A DNA stretch of 64,000 bases from Alviniconcha marisindica (lineage: Eukaryota > Mollusca > Gastropoda > Provannidae). Shown here in pieces: positions 10,966 through 21,625 of the stretch. The notes under the pieces are model-generated. The model made no database searches and was not told where the DNA came from. It was given only the letters and a program-made list of their open reading frames with translations. The stretch spans positions 311,501-375,500 of the forward strand of contig JABMCL010001731.1 in assembly GCA_018857735.1 (NCBI GenBank). The letters run 5' to 3'. The stretch's first letter is position 1, and the number at the start of each line of letters is the position of its first letter. Position numbers and translations under genes: made by a program.

Positions 10966-11147
10966 ATGCAAATCGAGTTACGAATTATTTTCGCAAAGGT
11001 TTTGGCGGATAAAAAACCTCTTACGATGACTTGCAAACTTTTCCATGCTACAAAATATCCGGAAACTACATCACTTTTTGCGCCTTACAAGGTTTTTCCT
11101 CTTCACCATCTTCTCAAGCGAAGGACGTGTGTGGAATCTGATTGGGT
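10966..11147 (+). CDS. Possible small exon ending at a GTAAGA donor
   Basis: A frame from ATG 10966 runs about 60 codons (start MQIELRIIFAKVLADKKP, end RRTCVESDW) to a strong donor-like TGG/GTAAGA at 11147/11148. An acceptor-like CTTCAG lies at 11481-11486, just before the PHD-like exon. Joining them in phase 0 gives an immediate stop (CCC CTG TGA), so the join is not supported in that frame. No family is recognised. This is a weak call based on splice-site look and position only. Confidence 0.2.
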
Positions 11148-11363
11148 AAGAGCCTGATATGTTAGCACACAGCTGTATGATGACTAGATTAGTATGTTGA
11201 AATATTTAATGTGTAGTATGCAGCTTAAGTACTCAAAAGAAGTGATTGATTCAGAATTTATTTGAAATCACTACCGAGTGTGACTGGCTTCTACCTGTAT
11301 GTCCTCTTTTGTACCTGTCTGTCTGCAAGTATATATTATGTACAACAGATAGCTAATGAGTGT

Positions 11364-11432
11364 GTGTGAGAGAGAGAGCACGCGTGTGAGTGTGTGTGCA
11401 TGTGCCTCTGTGTGTGTGTGTGTGTGTGTGTG
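11364..11432. repeat. GT/GA-rich microsatellite
   Basis: (GA)n followed by (TG)n with interruptions, including about ten pure TG units at 11411-11431. Confidence 0.85.
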
Positions 11433-11486
11433 ACATGTTTTGGAGTCCATGTAGTATAATTACACTAATATTTCCATTCACTTCAG

Positions 11487-11764
11487 CCCCTGTGAATGCT
11501 GATGATGTCTGGGAACTTCACACCTGAGAGTCAGATGTCATGTGACAAGCCGCCCTGGGTCTGCACAGAATACTTGATGGAAAGTCCTATAGGCGAGACG
11601 TTTGAAAAAGGCCTTGGGCTCGGGGAGACTACTGTCCCAACGGATTCCAATAGTACACTTTGGGTGTACTGTGTGAAGTGCCACAACCAGTTTCATGTCA
11701 AATGTATAAGGGCAGACAGTGTGAACCCAAGTGAACACTTTATGTGTGCCACCTGTGTAGAGTA
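11487..11764 (+). pseudogene. PHD-finger-like segment of an invertebrate multicopy gene
   Basis: After an acceptor-like TTCACTTCAG (ending 11486), a frame from ATG 11496 gives 89 codons. It contains WVYCVKCHNQFHVKCIRADS and then HFMCATCVE, that is CxxC...FHxxC...CxxC spacing, the second half of a PHD-type zinc finger that usually reads histone tails. The first zinc pair is not clear, so the finger may be incomplete. A donor-like GA/GTAAGG follows at 11762. It probably belongs with the coding remnants at 11812-13160. An in-frame TGA immediately precedes the ATG. Confidence 0.45.
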
Positions 11765-11811
11765 AGGGACAGGTTTGAACAAGAAAGACGCTGCCTCCTA
11801 TCACATTCTAT

Positions 11812-13160
11812 GTGAATATAATGAATAGTGCAGGCCTGTCAAGAGGACAGTTAATGGTTCAGCTTGCACTTCAGAAGTGGGTATCATTGTGTTCAGAAAC
11901 TGATAACACTCACGATATCACCAGGGCCTCGGCAGTCAGTGTTACCAGTTGTTTACCTAACAAGTTTCATATTAAGGATGGTAGTGTACAGACTGTGCCA
12001 TGTAACTCTCCAATCAGATAGTTGTCATGTAAAAAGGTGTGCTCTAGTCATGAAGAGCCGCCACTACCACCAAACAATGTGTCTGCACATGTGACTGACC
12101 ATGTTGACTGTTCTGGGCCATCTGATTTGCTGACTAGTCATTTGTTATGTGATGAGGAACTCTCCAGTCCAGAAGAGCTGTCAATGCCATCACGACATGC
12201 TGACAATGATGATGCATCTATTTTTCACCACACTCACCTGGGTGACGTTTGCACACAGGGAACCGAGGGTACCGATGGCATTGGTGATATACCTGTGCCT
12301 GATGACGACGTTTCCAGGCAACTGCTGATCCATTTTCTCTCAGATGTTCAGCAAAAGGAAGTGAGAGAAGCCTCCGAGCCCATCGTTGAAGTGGATCGTT
12401 CAAGGAGAACTCATGGTTCCATCCTTGTTCCATCAGAAGTGTGTACTGAAGAGTTTGTGTCAGAGACATGAGGAGATGACAATGGAGATAACAATGATAA
12501 ACCACCATGGCCAGTGCTGTCACAAAACACATCAGTTTCCGATCTACTCTCCCTCTCTGCTACACTCACATAAGATGACCCCACAGAATGCGAAGACAAT
12601 GATGCATCATATTGTCCATCAACTGACGAATCAGATTCAGATGATTCATTGAGGTCAAGCTCCAGAAGAAAAAAATTGAGAATGAAACAGACAGAAGAGT
12701 TACTCCAACTGACCAGGAAGAGAGCTCTGAGAGACCAGGTACTTCAATGGCCTCTGACGAGATCCATGAGACGCAGAGTACTTCATCTGTTCCAGAAAAC
12801 GTCTTTCAACCCAGGCGAAAGCGTGTAAGACAGGGGACCACTGTGAAGGACACTTGGAAAGCCGCCAAAAACAAGAAGCTAAGGATGGAGGGGAAAGCAT
12901 ATACCGGAACCAAGAGGGATCCAACAGGAAAAAGACAACCAAACGAGAAAGACTGCCAGAAACAAGGACCAGCATGCCGCTCACCTTTCTGCACTACATC
13001 ATCATACCAGTGATGCCAGGAACTTAAAGAGGAGGACAGAGCAGACATTTTCAAAGAATTCTGGTCAACCATGGATTGGGGACAACGAAAGATGTATGTG
13101 TCATCATTAGTTGATCATGTGCCACCTAAATACTCCAAATATAATTCTTTATTTCGATAC
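11812..13160 (+). pseudogene. Decayed copy of uncharacterised invertebrate multicopy protein (C-rich FW-domain type)
   Basis: Linked frames give an acidic Ser-rich linker (12022-12471, then NDASYCPSTDESDSDDSLRS). A basic block follows (RRKRVRQGTTVKDTWKAAKN and KAYTGTKRDPTGKRQ), then GPACRSPFC and, after a stop at 13011-13013, EEDRADIFKEFWSTMDW and KMYVSSLVDH. The order basic KxR, GxxY, Cys cluster, 'DRxxIFxxFW' and 'YVxxLV' matches a large family of uncharacterised proteins in aphids, Hydra and molluscs, thought to be transposon-related. Breaks include a stop at 12469-12471, a frame change near 12680 and the TGA in the conserved domain (CGA to TGA would explain it). Expected C-terminal parts are missing. 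Confidence 0.5.
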
Positions 13161-13744
13161 TAGCACATCAGCCACCACAAATCTCACCCGTTGCATAAAA
13201 ACGACACTCCGTCCGACTGTGCTCTAACCTGAACACAACGATCATCTAAATATTAACTAGCTGATTTCATAAACGGTGCAAAATTGTGATTGGACGTCAG
13301 GAATGGTCGGACAGCAACCTCATGACAATAACTGCGACATACCTTTCAATGTTCGCAGCAGACGATTCCTTCCACGCCATTCAAATCAAATGTGACCGGG
13401 AAGTGTCATGCGGTGCCTTCATGTTTGTTGACAAGTGTAAACCTAAAATGTTTTGTTTTTTGCTCACAACTTGTTAGATAATCGGACGTCATATATTGTG
13501 ACAAAATTTGAGTAGCAGCAAATTTTGTTAGTGCAACAAAAGTTAAGTAAGTAAACATGTGCTTAATGTCCACAGAAACCACAAGGTTTATTAGGGACGG
13601 GCAACAAAAGTTGTTTGGTTAAATCTTTTTAAAGCTGCTGAGAGTCTGACGTGCATATGACGTCATTTCTGCTCATGTCAAGGGTCAGTGTTGATTTGAG
13701 TCTGTTGCCGAAAGTTTGTGTTTCGTATTGCGACACAGATGACG
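13161..13744. other. Spacer with a SINE-2 tail fragment
   Basis: No gene recognised. At about 13553-13600 there is the complement of the SINE-2 tail (GTAAACATGTGCTTAATGTC then GGTTTATTAGGGACGGG), the same 3' sequence as at 36736-37245. Confidence 0.55.
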
Positions 13745-14644
13745 AAGTTTCTACTAGAGCTTCAGAAATACTGAAACTTTTGCAATCCAAATTAGTTTGA
13801 TGGTACATCATCACAAGACAGGGTAAGACACTGTGAAAAAGATTTTCTTGCTTTTACACAGGGTGTGAGACAAAGAATACGGCTGTGGACTAGATTGCTG
13901 CCACTCTTGGATATCCTGGTAACTTAAGCAGGGGTCAATACCAGTTCCAATCAAGAAAATGTGGAAAGAACATTGTTTTTGTAATGAATATACGTGTTTA
14001 TTAAGTTTTTTGGTCAATGTTTCAAGTGTGTTATTCTAATATCATTTTGTACGTGTGATGATGTCCACATAACATGTGAGACATTACTAATTAAGTACGA
14101 TTGGTTAACTTTAGAAAGCAAGAAACAAATATCCCTCTGACATGTATATTTTTATATATATATATATATATATACGGTTCAGACGAAGTTAGTGCAATAC
14201 ATCCCCCCCCCCATTACTTTGGGGAAAAAAGAGAAAAACTAAGGAAAAGAAATGTGTGATCTATTTCATGCATGTCTGTACTTCGAAGAAGACATTTTAA
14301 ACCAAAGTCATTAGAGGCAGGACATTAAAATTAATGTCAGAAGTGACAGATATTCCTTTATTACTTAGGAAATATTGTATAATAAAAAAGGCAAGAGTCA
14401 AACTGGCCACTGAGCCAACTCTATTCATGCATTTCTGGTGTCTTCTGTAACAGGCGAGACACTGACCTGTGATGTAACATAATGCACAATTAACCAAGTT
14501 CCTGTCACCCTGTCAATTAATGTCTTATATTTATGTACACAGGAGATGTCATGCTTTCATTTCCAAATAATAGCATTAAAAAATTCACACTTTGAATTTT
14601 TACCCTCTATGTCATAATTCTGACCAGTTTTCAGGAGAATGACC
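13745..14644. mobile_element. TIR element 'GGGTCATTCTCC' copy B, left end missing
   Basis: Aligns with the right 900 bp of copy A: TTTCTACTAGAGCTTCAGAA, the GGTAAGACACTGTGAAAA block, the C-run near 14200, and the terminal CAGTTTTCAGGAGAATGACC. It is about 90% similar by eye. The left two thirds are absent. No coding capacity. Confidence 0.75.
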
Positions 14645-14904
14645 CATATATATTGATGTATATTTTACCCAGTTCTTCCTGATAGGAATGGCTGACTAGT
14701 TCTATTGTATAAAAATTATTCAAATAAAAACAGTGCTGGAAAATGAAGAGCAGGCAGTTGTGCACAAACACATACACTCATAGTCATACATTGATAATAA
14801 TTACACACACACACACACACACAGAAAATGTTTTTAAATCCCACAGTGTTGCAGAACTGAATTACATTTTTTAAAGAAAAATTAGATTGTGGGTACTCTC
14901 TCTT
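14645..14904. other. Spacer with short (CA)n
   Basis: A/T-rich and unassigned, with about ten CA units at 14803-14822, up to where gypsy copy 2 begins. Confidence 0.5.
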
Positions 14905-15906
14905 GACATAGCTGGGTACCCTTGAACAGCTGGTTCTGCCCAGCTCACTTCGGCCTGATGTCCTGGCGTCGCTCCATGATGATATGGGCCACCAAGGTTA
15001 TAAGCGCACCATGGAGTTGCTGAGGCCTCATGTCTACTGGCCCGCCATGTACAGAGAAGCCACACCATTTCCAGTCACCTGCTTGCCAGCCGTCCCCTTG
15101 AAATCCTGGCAATTGACTTCACGAAGCTTGAGACTGCTAGCGATGGGTGAGAAAATGTTCTTGTTCTCACCGATGTTTTCTCGAAGTTCACCCAGGCCAT
15201 ACCGACGCGCAACCAGGAGGCAGTGACAGTGGCCAAAGTGTTGGTTCATGAGTAGTTCCAACGCTACGGGGTACCTCAGAAAATCCACAGAGACCAGGGT
15301 TGGGACTTTGAGTCTAAGCTGGTGAAATCCCTGTGTGAGCTCTACGGCATCAAGAAGACCCGGATCACTCCATACCACCCCTGTGGCAACGCGCAGTGCA
15401 AGCGATTCAATCGCTCATTGCATGATCTGCTTCGAACCCTGCCCCCGGAACAGAAGTCCAAGTGGCCACAGTACCTCCCAGAGCTTGTGCAGGTGTATAA
15501 CAATACACTTCACACTTCCACCGGGTTTTTGCCCCACTTCCTCCTGTTCGGCCAGGAACCTCAGCTACCAGTTGACCACTTGCTTGGACGCACAGCCAAG
15601 TCCACAGTTGGACCCACTGACTGGGTACAACAGCATCGGCTGCGCCTGCAGGATTCACATGCCAGGGGACTGAAACATCTCCAAGAAGTTGCAGCAGAGA
15701 GACAAAAGCAGACGGACCAGGAAGCTGCCAATCACCCATTACACGTTGGTGACCTGGTCTACCTGAGAAACAGTGTCCTCGGCAGGAGCAAGATCCAAGA
15801 CCGATGGCGTCCTGAACTGCACATTGTGACCGCACGTATCTACCCCGGCATACATGTGTATGGGGTCAAACCATTCTCTGGTGGGCAGGAGCAGACCCTC
15901 AGTTGA
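14905..15906 (+). pseudogene. Ty3/gypsy integrase, inactivated
   Basis: The zinc-binding part reads LHDDMGHQGYKRTMELLRPH and YWPAMY, then part is deleted before the core. In the core the catalytic aspartates are visible in LAIDFTKLE (codon 15115-15117) and IHRDQGWDFES (15292-15294), with D-x58-D spacing and 35 residues to the third position. That position is Lys (AAG, 15400-15402, GNAQCKRFNR) where a catalytic Glu is expected. Two in-frame stops occur (TGA 15148-15150 and TAG 15253-15255). From 15256 to 15906 the frame is open, including the typical C-terminal HPLHVGDLVYLRN module. Integration activity cannot remain. Confidence 0.85.
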
Positions 15907-16200
15907 GATGACCTGTTGCCTGCCAGGGCACCATTGGCTGCTGCCGCAGAGGAACCAACACAGGAAATACCTGCTCAGGCCAACCCACAGTACCCTGATT
16001 GGGGCGAGTTCTGGCTGGGTCGGCCTGTGACTGTTGGCTTGCCTCCTGCCACACCCATTCCTGCTGCCCCCATTCCTGTTGGCCCCATTCCTGCTGGCCC
16101 TGTTCCCGCTGCCCCCATTCCCGCAGCTGACACACCACCAGTCAGAGTCAAACCTGCACTCAGGCGCTCCACCAATATGAACAAAGGGGTAAAACCCCAA
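15907..16200 (+). pseudogene. Proline-rich polyprotein tail of gypsy copy 2
   Basis: Beyond the TGA at 15904-15906 an open frame shows a repetitive PIPAAPIPVGPIPAGPVPA segment and then PALRRSTNMNKGVKPQ, resembling the end of gypsy polyproteins (RRSTRxxxG). The 15-bp repeat (CCCATTCCTGCTGCC and variants) is coding-compatible. It is a decayed continuation of the integrase frame. Confidence 0.6.
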
Positions 16201-16237
16201 TGCTGCCAACCTACCTCGAAAAGCAGTGTGGCGACCA

Positions 16238-16802
16238 TAATGTTGCGTTGTAGTACTGTGTATATTTATTACATCATGATCGAACTTTGGTGGCTAGACT
16301 GCTAATCTGGTATTACTTAATAGCATTATATATATGTTCATTTGAGTAGTAACGGGACAGGGTCCACATCAGTGTCACTGAGCGTTGTGTTGTCTGGGAG
16401 AGAGTTATGTTTATTACGAGTATATGTGTTAACCTTTATATATATATATAAGGCCCTGTATTTTCGGGTGTGCATTTCTCTAGCGAGACATTTTATCGTA
16501 CTGCGGGTCCTTCACATAAGGATTGGTATTGAAATCATGGTTTGAGATGGCAGATATCACTTGTGTGCCGTTCATGTGGTAAATGACATGCAATGTGTAG
16601 TATTTGATTGTTGCAATGTCTGCTGTGTTGATGTTTTTTCTTTTTCGAACATGTTTTGAGGTCTTGTAATGTTGTACAGCCAATTGTGGAACGTCCTCCA
16701 TTTTTATGTCCCAGATGGCAGTAGGTTTTTTAAATGCAATAAGAACAGATGTTTCTTTTGGAGTTTTCATCATTAACGCAAGGAATTCTGTTTTTCATCC
16801 CT
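16238..16802 (+). other. Gypsy copy 2 3' internal region
   Basis: Matches 3400-3950 of copy 1 almost base for base apart from short indels and a (TA)n at 16437-16450. Noncoding on the plus strand. Confidence 0.7.
16480..16773 (-). other. Antisense open frame in gypsy copy 2
   Basis: A 97-codon minus frame with MMKTPKETSVLIAFKK and AIWDIKMEDVPQLAV, the counterpart of 3670-3954. The copies diverge after the shared block through indels. Function unknown. Confidence 0.3.
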
Positions 16803-17054
16803 TTGGTAGGAGTTTTTGGCCCCAATTACCTAAAGCGTTAAAACTTGTGCGCTGTGCCCGCCACGTCCTCTTTCCCCCAGTGTCCCTGCAGTAGCAGGTC
16901 GTCAGTTAGTTCGAGCTGCTGCCGATGCATCTGATTCAGGGGAGAGCCTACACTGTTTGCTGGTTTGTGCAAATAAAGGTTATGTTATAGCAACCGCTGA
17001 CTTGTCACTCTTCATTCATGTTTCCAACCTCACTCACCACCCCGCTCCCCTACA
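16803..17054 (+). repeat. Partial 3' LTR of gypsy copy 2
   Basis: Matches the last ~250 bp of the LTR of copy 1 (GGCCCCAATTACCTAAAG to CGCTCCCCTACA). The LTR 5' part is deleted. Confidence 0.75.
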
Positions 17055-17290
17055 CGATGAAACACAAGGTCAAGGAACGATTAAATACAAGTGCTTTCAA
17101 CGGAAAGTCTTCATCAGGTATAAGAAGATAGAAAAAAAAAAAAAAAAAAAGGAAGTAAAGAAGAAGATAGACAAGGAGTTGTCTATCTTCTTCTATTATT
17201 TTCTATCTTCTTATACACGATGAAGACACTCTGTCAAAAGCACTCGTGTTTAATTGTTGCTTGTGTTTCATCATATAGGTGAGTACATTT
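17055..17290. repeat. Foldback (inverted repeat) element
   Basis: The left arm (GATGAAACACAAGGTCAAGG ... AAGTCTTCATCAGGTATAAG) is the imperfect reverse complement of the right arm (CTTATACACGATGAAGACAC ... TTGTGTTTCATCATATAG), about 75% by eye. The A-rich and TCTATCTTCTT centre can pair too. It directly abuts the gypsy LTR end. The right half resembles 59531-59605. Confidence 0.7.
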
Positions 17291-17429
17291 CTCTAGAGCT
17301 GTTCTACTGTGTTATTTCCTAGTTTATCGTACATTTGTTGCAAATTTGGAAATGCATTTTTCATGCAAATTCAACACACTTTCTTTTCAATTTTCACTGC
17401 TGTTTTGCAGTGCCATCCTCCCATTGTAA

Positions 17430-17512
17430 TGGTGGGTTCACACGATCACAGAAGTTTGCAACTTTCCAAAAGTTGCATATCTTTGCAACTTTTGGAAATA
17501 ACAAACGGACAA
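17430..17512. repeat. Left TIR plus adjacent hairpin
   Basis: The TIR is followed by TTTCCAAAAGTTGCA-TATCT-TTGCAACTTTTGGAAA, a near-perfect hairpin (17460-17499) whose arms repeat the inner TIR motif. Confidence 0.75.
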
Positions 17513-18239
17513 CAAAAGGATGAGTTAATCAAGCGTAGAAATGTGCCCCCAAGCATTTTGTGGGGGAGGAGGGGGGTGGGTGGGGGGGGGGGTTATATGC
17601 CTGTTTGAACGGTAGCTTCACAGAGTAAAATGAATTTTTTCACGGAATTATGTTTTGTATGCGCAGGGTGGTGCTTTTTACTGATTTTTATGCACTTCTT
17701 TCACTCGATAGCCTGTTTTGGGTCCGTCTTTTTTAGATTCAAACCAATCAGACAACCCAGGTAAGCACACAGTCCACAATAAAATATTAGATAAAGTTAT
17801 CGAAACGGGCAAAGGACAGAAAGTAAAGGCGAAATAGCTGAAACAGATATGCTGACCGGTCAAGAGATGTACAAGTAAATATTTACAGAATCTTACCCCA
17901 GGAGAATGTTCGCTTCTGTGGTATGTGTAAATTTTGCCAATGAAACTAGATGGTACACAAATCAAGAAATTTGTACAGTAGATTGCAGTCAACTTTTCAA
18001 TATGTTTTTTTTTATTAGAAAGGGCATGGTGATGTCAGGAACAAATGACGTCAGAAGGCATCAACATTGTTGCACTGTTTGTGGAGAAAAGACAGGTGAT
18101 CGGATGTTATGCCAAGATTAATGAACAACTGATTAACAAAGCAAACAAAGCAAGCCATGTCGTCTGGTGCAGCAAACACCCCCCCCCCCCTTCCTGCTGA
18201 ACATGAAGTTACCTGTCAACTCGTCTAATGGTCTTCGTA
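17513..18239. other. Left subterminal region of the giant element
   Basis: Contains a G-rich tract (17563-17592) and a C-run (18180-18190). A small frame ends CTVCGEKTGDRMLCQD (18067-18121), which has Cys pairs but is not recognised as a known domain. Otherwise nothing is seen. Confidence 0.4.
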
Positions 18240-20822
18240 CCCACAGGCATACACGGAAATAAATCTACCTGCTCATCTTGATACTTTGCTTCTTGCTAGC
18301 CATGATCGAAGATCTACTTGTCCCCTCAGCTAGGAGTCTGCATGTCCACAGATGTACCCGTTTAACATACGTACTCGTTTATTTTGATGCTGTACACATC
18401 CGCATACCTACCCGAAATAAATATCTTTACTTTAATACTTTCCTATTAGGGTATAAAAACTTGCTACACAAAGACCTGCTTCTTGACTCTATTATTCCTT
18501 TACATGCCCATAGATGCACCCGTTCATGGCTGTGCCTGTTCATTTTCATACTTTTATTCAGATTAGCCGCTAAGATCTACCCATCAACGTTTCTATTCCT
18601 CTACATGTCCACAGATAGAGCCGTTCATCAGTATGCCTGCTCAGTTGAATTCTTCCTTTCTGGCATAACTTCATGCACAATTACCCTTCAACTCATCTAC
18701 TGGGCTACATACACACAGACGTACCTGAAAATAAATCTACCTGATTATCTTCATGCTTCTCTTTCGTCTAATCACCCATAGATGTACCTGTTCATGACCC
18801 TACCTGTTGATTTTATCCTTTCATTCCGATTAACAGTTAAGATCTACCTGCCAACGTTTCTACATGTCCACAGATGTACCTGTTCATCACTATACCTGTT
18901 CAGTTTATTTCTTCTTTTTCGGCATAACATGCACAATGACCTTTCAGCTCATCTACTGGGGTACCTACACACAGATCCACCCGAAAATAAATTTACTTGT
19001 TTACCTTCATGCTTCTCTTTCGTCTAACCATAAAGACCTACCTGTCTCCACAACTATTTCCATACCTGCCCACAGATGTACCCATTCGTAACTTTACCTG
19101 TTAATTATATTGTTATTCCGATTAACCGCTAAGGTCTACCCGTCAACATTTTTACTGCTCTACATGTCCACAGGTGTACCTGTTCATCACTATACCTGTT
19201 CAGTTTATTTGTTCCTTTTTGGCATAACATTCACAATTACCTTTCATCTACTGGGGTAGCTACACACATATCCACCCAAAAATACATTGTGTACCTGCCC
19301 ATAGATGTACCCGTTCATGACCCTACCTGTTCATTTTCATAGTCTTTCTGATAACCATTAAGATCTACCCGTCAACGTTTCTACTGTTCTACATGTCCAC
19401 AGATGTACCTGTTCATCACTATACCTGTTCAGTTTATTTCTTCTTTTTCGGCATAACCTGCGCAATGACCTTTCATCTACTGGGGTAGCTATATACACAC
19501 ATATCCACCCGAAAATAAATTTACCTCTTTACCTTCATGCTTCTCTTCCATCTAACCACAAAGACCTACCTGTCTCCACAACTACTTCTGTACCTGCCCA
19601 TAGATGTACCCGTTCATGACCCTACCTGTTCATTTTCAGACTTTCATTCTGATAACCGCTAAGATCTACCCGTCAACATTTCTACTGTTCTACATGTCCA
19701 CAGATGTACCTGTTCATCACTATACCTGTTCAGTTTATTTGTTCCTTTTCGGCATAACATCCACAATTACCTTTCAACTCGTATACTGGGGTAGCTACAC
19801 ACATATCCACCCGAAAATACATTTACCTGTTTACCCTCATGCTTTTCTTTGGTCTAACAACAAAGACCTACCTGTCTCCACAACTACTTGTGTACCTGCC
19901 CATAGATGTACCTGTTCATGACCCTACCTGTTCATTTTAATACAGTCCTTCTGATAACCGTTAAAATCTACCCGTCAACGTTTCTACTGTTCTACATGTC
20001 CACAGATGTACCTGTTCATCACTATAACTGTGCAGTTTATTTCTTCTTTTTCGGCATTACATGCACAATGACTTTTCAACTCGTCTTCTAGGTACTACAT
20101 ACATATCCACCCGAAAAGAAATTTACCTCTTTACCTTCATACTTTTCTTTGGTCTAACAACAAAGACCTACCTGTCTCCACAACTACTTCTGTACCTACC
20201 CACAGATGTACCCGTTCATGACCCTACCTGTCCATTTTAATACAGTCTTTCTTATAACAGTTAAAATCTAACGTCAACATTTCTACTGTTCTACATGTCC
20301 ACAGATGTACTTGTTCATCACTATAACTGTGCAGTTTATTTCTCCTTTTTCAGCATAACATGCACAACGACTTTTCAACTCGTCTACTGGGGTACTTACA
20401 TGCAGATCCACCCGAAATTAAATTTACCTGTTTACCTTCTTGCTTCTCGTCTGTCTAACCACAAAGACCTACCTGTCACCGCAACTACTTGTGTACCTGT
20501 CCATAGATGTACCCGTTCATGACCCTACCTGTTCATTTTAATACAGTCTTTCTGATAACCGTTAAGATCTACCTGTCAATGTTTCTACTGTTCTACATGT
20601 CCACAGCTGTACCTGTTCATCACCATACCTGTTCAGTTTATTTCTTATTTTTCGGCATAACCTGCACAATGTCCTTTCAACTCGTATACTGGGGTACCTA
20701 CACACATATCCACCTGAAAAGAAATTTACCTGTTTACCTTCATGCTTTTCTTTGGTCTAACAACAAAGACCTACCTGTCACCACAACTACTTGTGTACCT
20801 GTCCATAGATGTACCCGTTCAT
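18240..20822. repeat. ~300-bp tandem satellite array, first half
   Basis: The landmark ATGTCCACAGATGTACCTG recurs at 18864, 19164, 19393, 19694, 19996, 20295 and 20597, giving spacings 300, 229 (a deleted unit), 301, 302, 299 and 302. Each unit holds two related halves starting CCACAGATGTACCTGTTCAT and CCATAGATGTACCCGTTCAT, so the monomer is an ancient dimer. Because 300 is divisible by 3, similar ~100-codon frames recur; I regard these as a by-product. Confidence 0.95.
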
Positions 20823-20858
20823 GACCCTATGTTTTGTTTTTTGTTTTTTTTGGTCATG

Positions 20859-21232
20859 TTTTATTCCAGTTTTTGTGCAACTTACAGCAATATTGTGACA
20901 GTGCTTATAATAAACTAAATAAATAGTCATCAGCAAAAAGAGTTCAGTAAACATAACAAAAAAGAATTATATTGGGGAAAGAATAGGAGAGAGAGACAAA
21001 TACACACGCACGCACTCACGCACGCCCGCCCGCCCGCACACACACACACACACACACACACAGAGTTCCAAACTAAAATTCAAGCAATTAAACAGCCCAG
21101 CAAACAGATCAAAGACGATCCTAACAAAAAATCACTTAAATAGTATGTGTATGCGAACAATGTATAAGTGCCTGAATGCGTGTATGTATGTTGTACATCG
21201 TGTCACCTAACATTTACTATCTATGACATAGT
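20859..21232 (-). other. L1-like 3' UTR
   Basis: Region between the ORF2 end and the A-rich tail. It contains (CA)n and CGCCCG repeats at 21003-21061 and no coding. Confidence 0.6.
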
Positions 21233-21625
21233 CTATACGTCAATCAGCTGCTGGTACGGACACCATTCAACTACAATCTTATCATATGACATATTCAGTT
21301 TTGCATTATATTTGTACACCTCAAAGTTAGTTTTTAAATAACGTTTGAACAAATAAAAGTGTTGTATAGTCTTGTTAGTTTTACATTTATAAATAAAGAA
21401 CTTTGCTTGCAAAATAATCAAATCAAAGGTGTTATCTGATTTAAAATTGATGTCATGACCAAACAGTACAATATTTTCATTAAATGTAACTGATGTCGCA
21501 TTTGAACAGCCAGCATTAACTACAATCTGGAATTGTTCCCAAAATGACCTCACTATGTACATGACCAAAATAATGGTTAATTGGTTCGGTCTTGTCGACA
21601 AAAAGAGAAAGTAAGTCATTTTCAA
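21233..21625 (-). pseudogene. L1-like ORF2 C-terminal part
   Basis: A 130-codon open frame with SFWEQFQIVVNAGCSNATSV, ENIVLFGHDINFKSDNTFD and LQAKFFIYKCKTNKTIQHF, which is the conserved C-terminal tail of invertebrate L1-like ORF2 proteins (FWNxLQxW...ILFG...LIxLAKFYIYKCK). It ends with KIVVEWCPYQQLIDV. The upstream Cys/His knuckle is not in this frame. A homologous knuckle region is seen in another copy at 41685-41978. Confidence 0.7.

Larger units (their letters stand above)
14905..17054 (+). mobile_element. Ty3/gypsy copy 2, 5' truncated
   Basis: Same family as copy 1. The shared stretches are CTTGAGCAGCTGGTTCTGCC (integrase), the 3' region (TAATCTAGTATTACTTAATAG type, 16295-16320) and the LTR. 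It begins in the integrase zinc region with no 5' LTR and retains only part of the 3' LTR (16803-17054). It provides the integrase and 3' coding that copy 1 lacks, so the two copies are complementary deletions of one family. Confidence 0.8.

Noticed and set aside
18278..20824. Repeated ~100-codon frames (MSTDVPVHHYTCSVYF...) as a repetitive protein gene
   Set aside because: They follow from a ~300-bp satellite period divisible by three. Units with indels lose the frame and there are no splice or start signals.
18240..20829. CRISPR-like array
   Set aside because: Repeats are ~300 bp with no short repeat/spacer alternation, and the DNA is eukaryotic.
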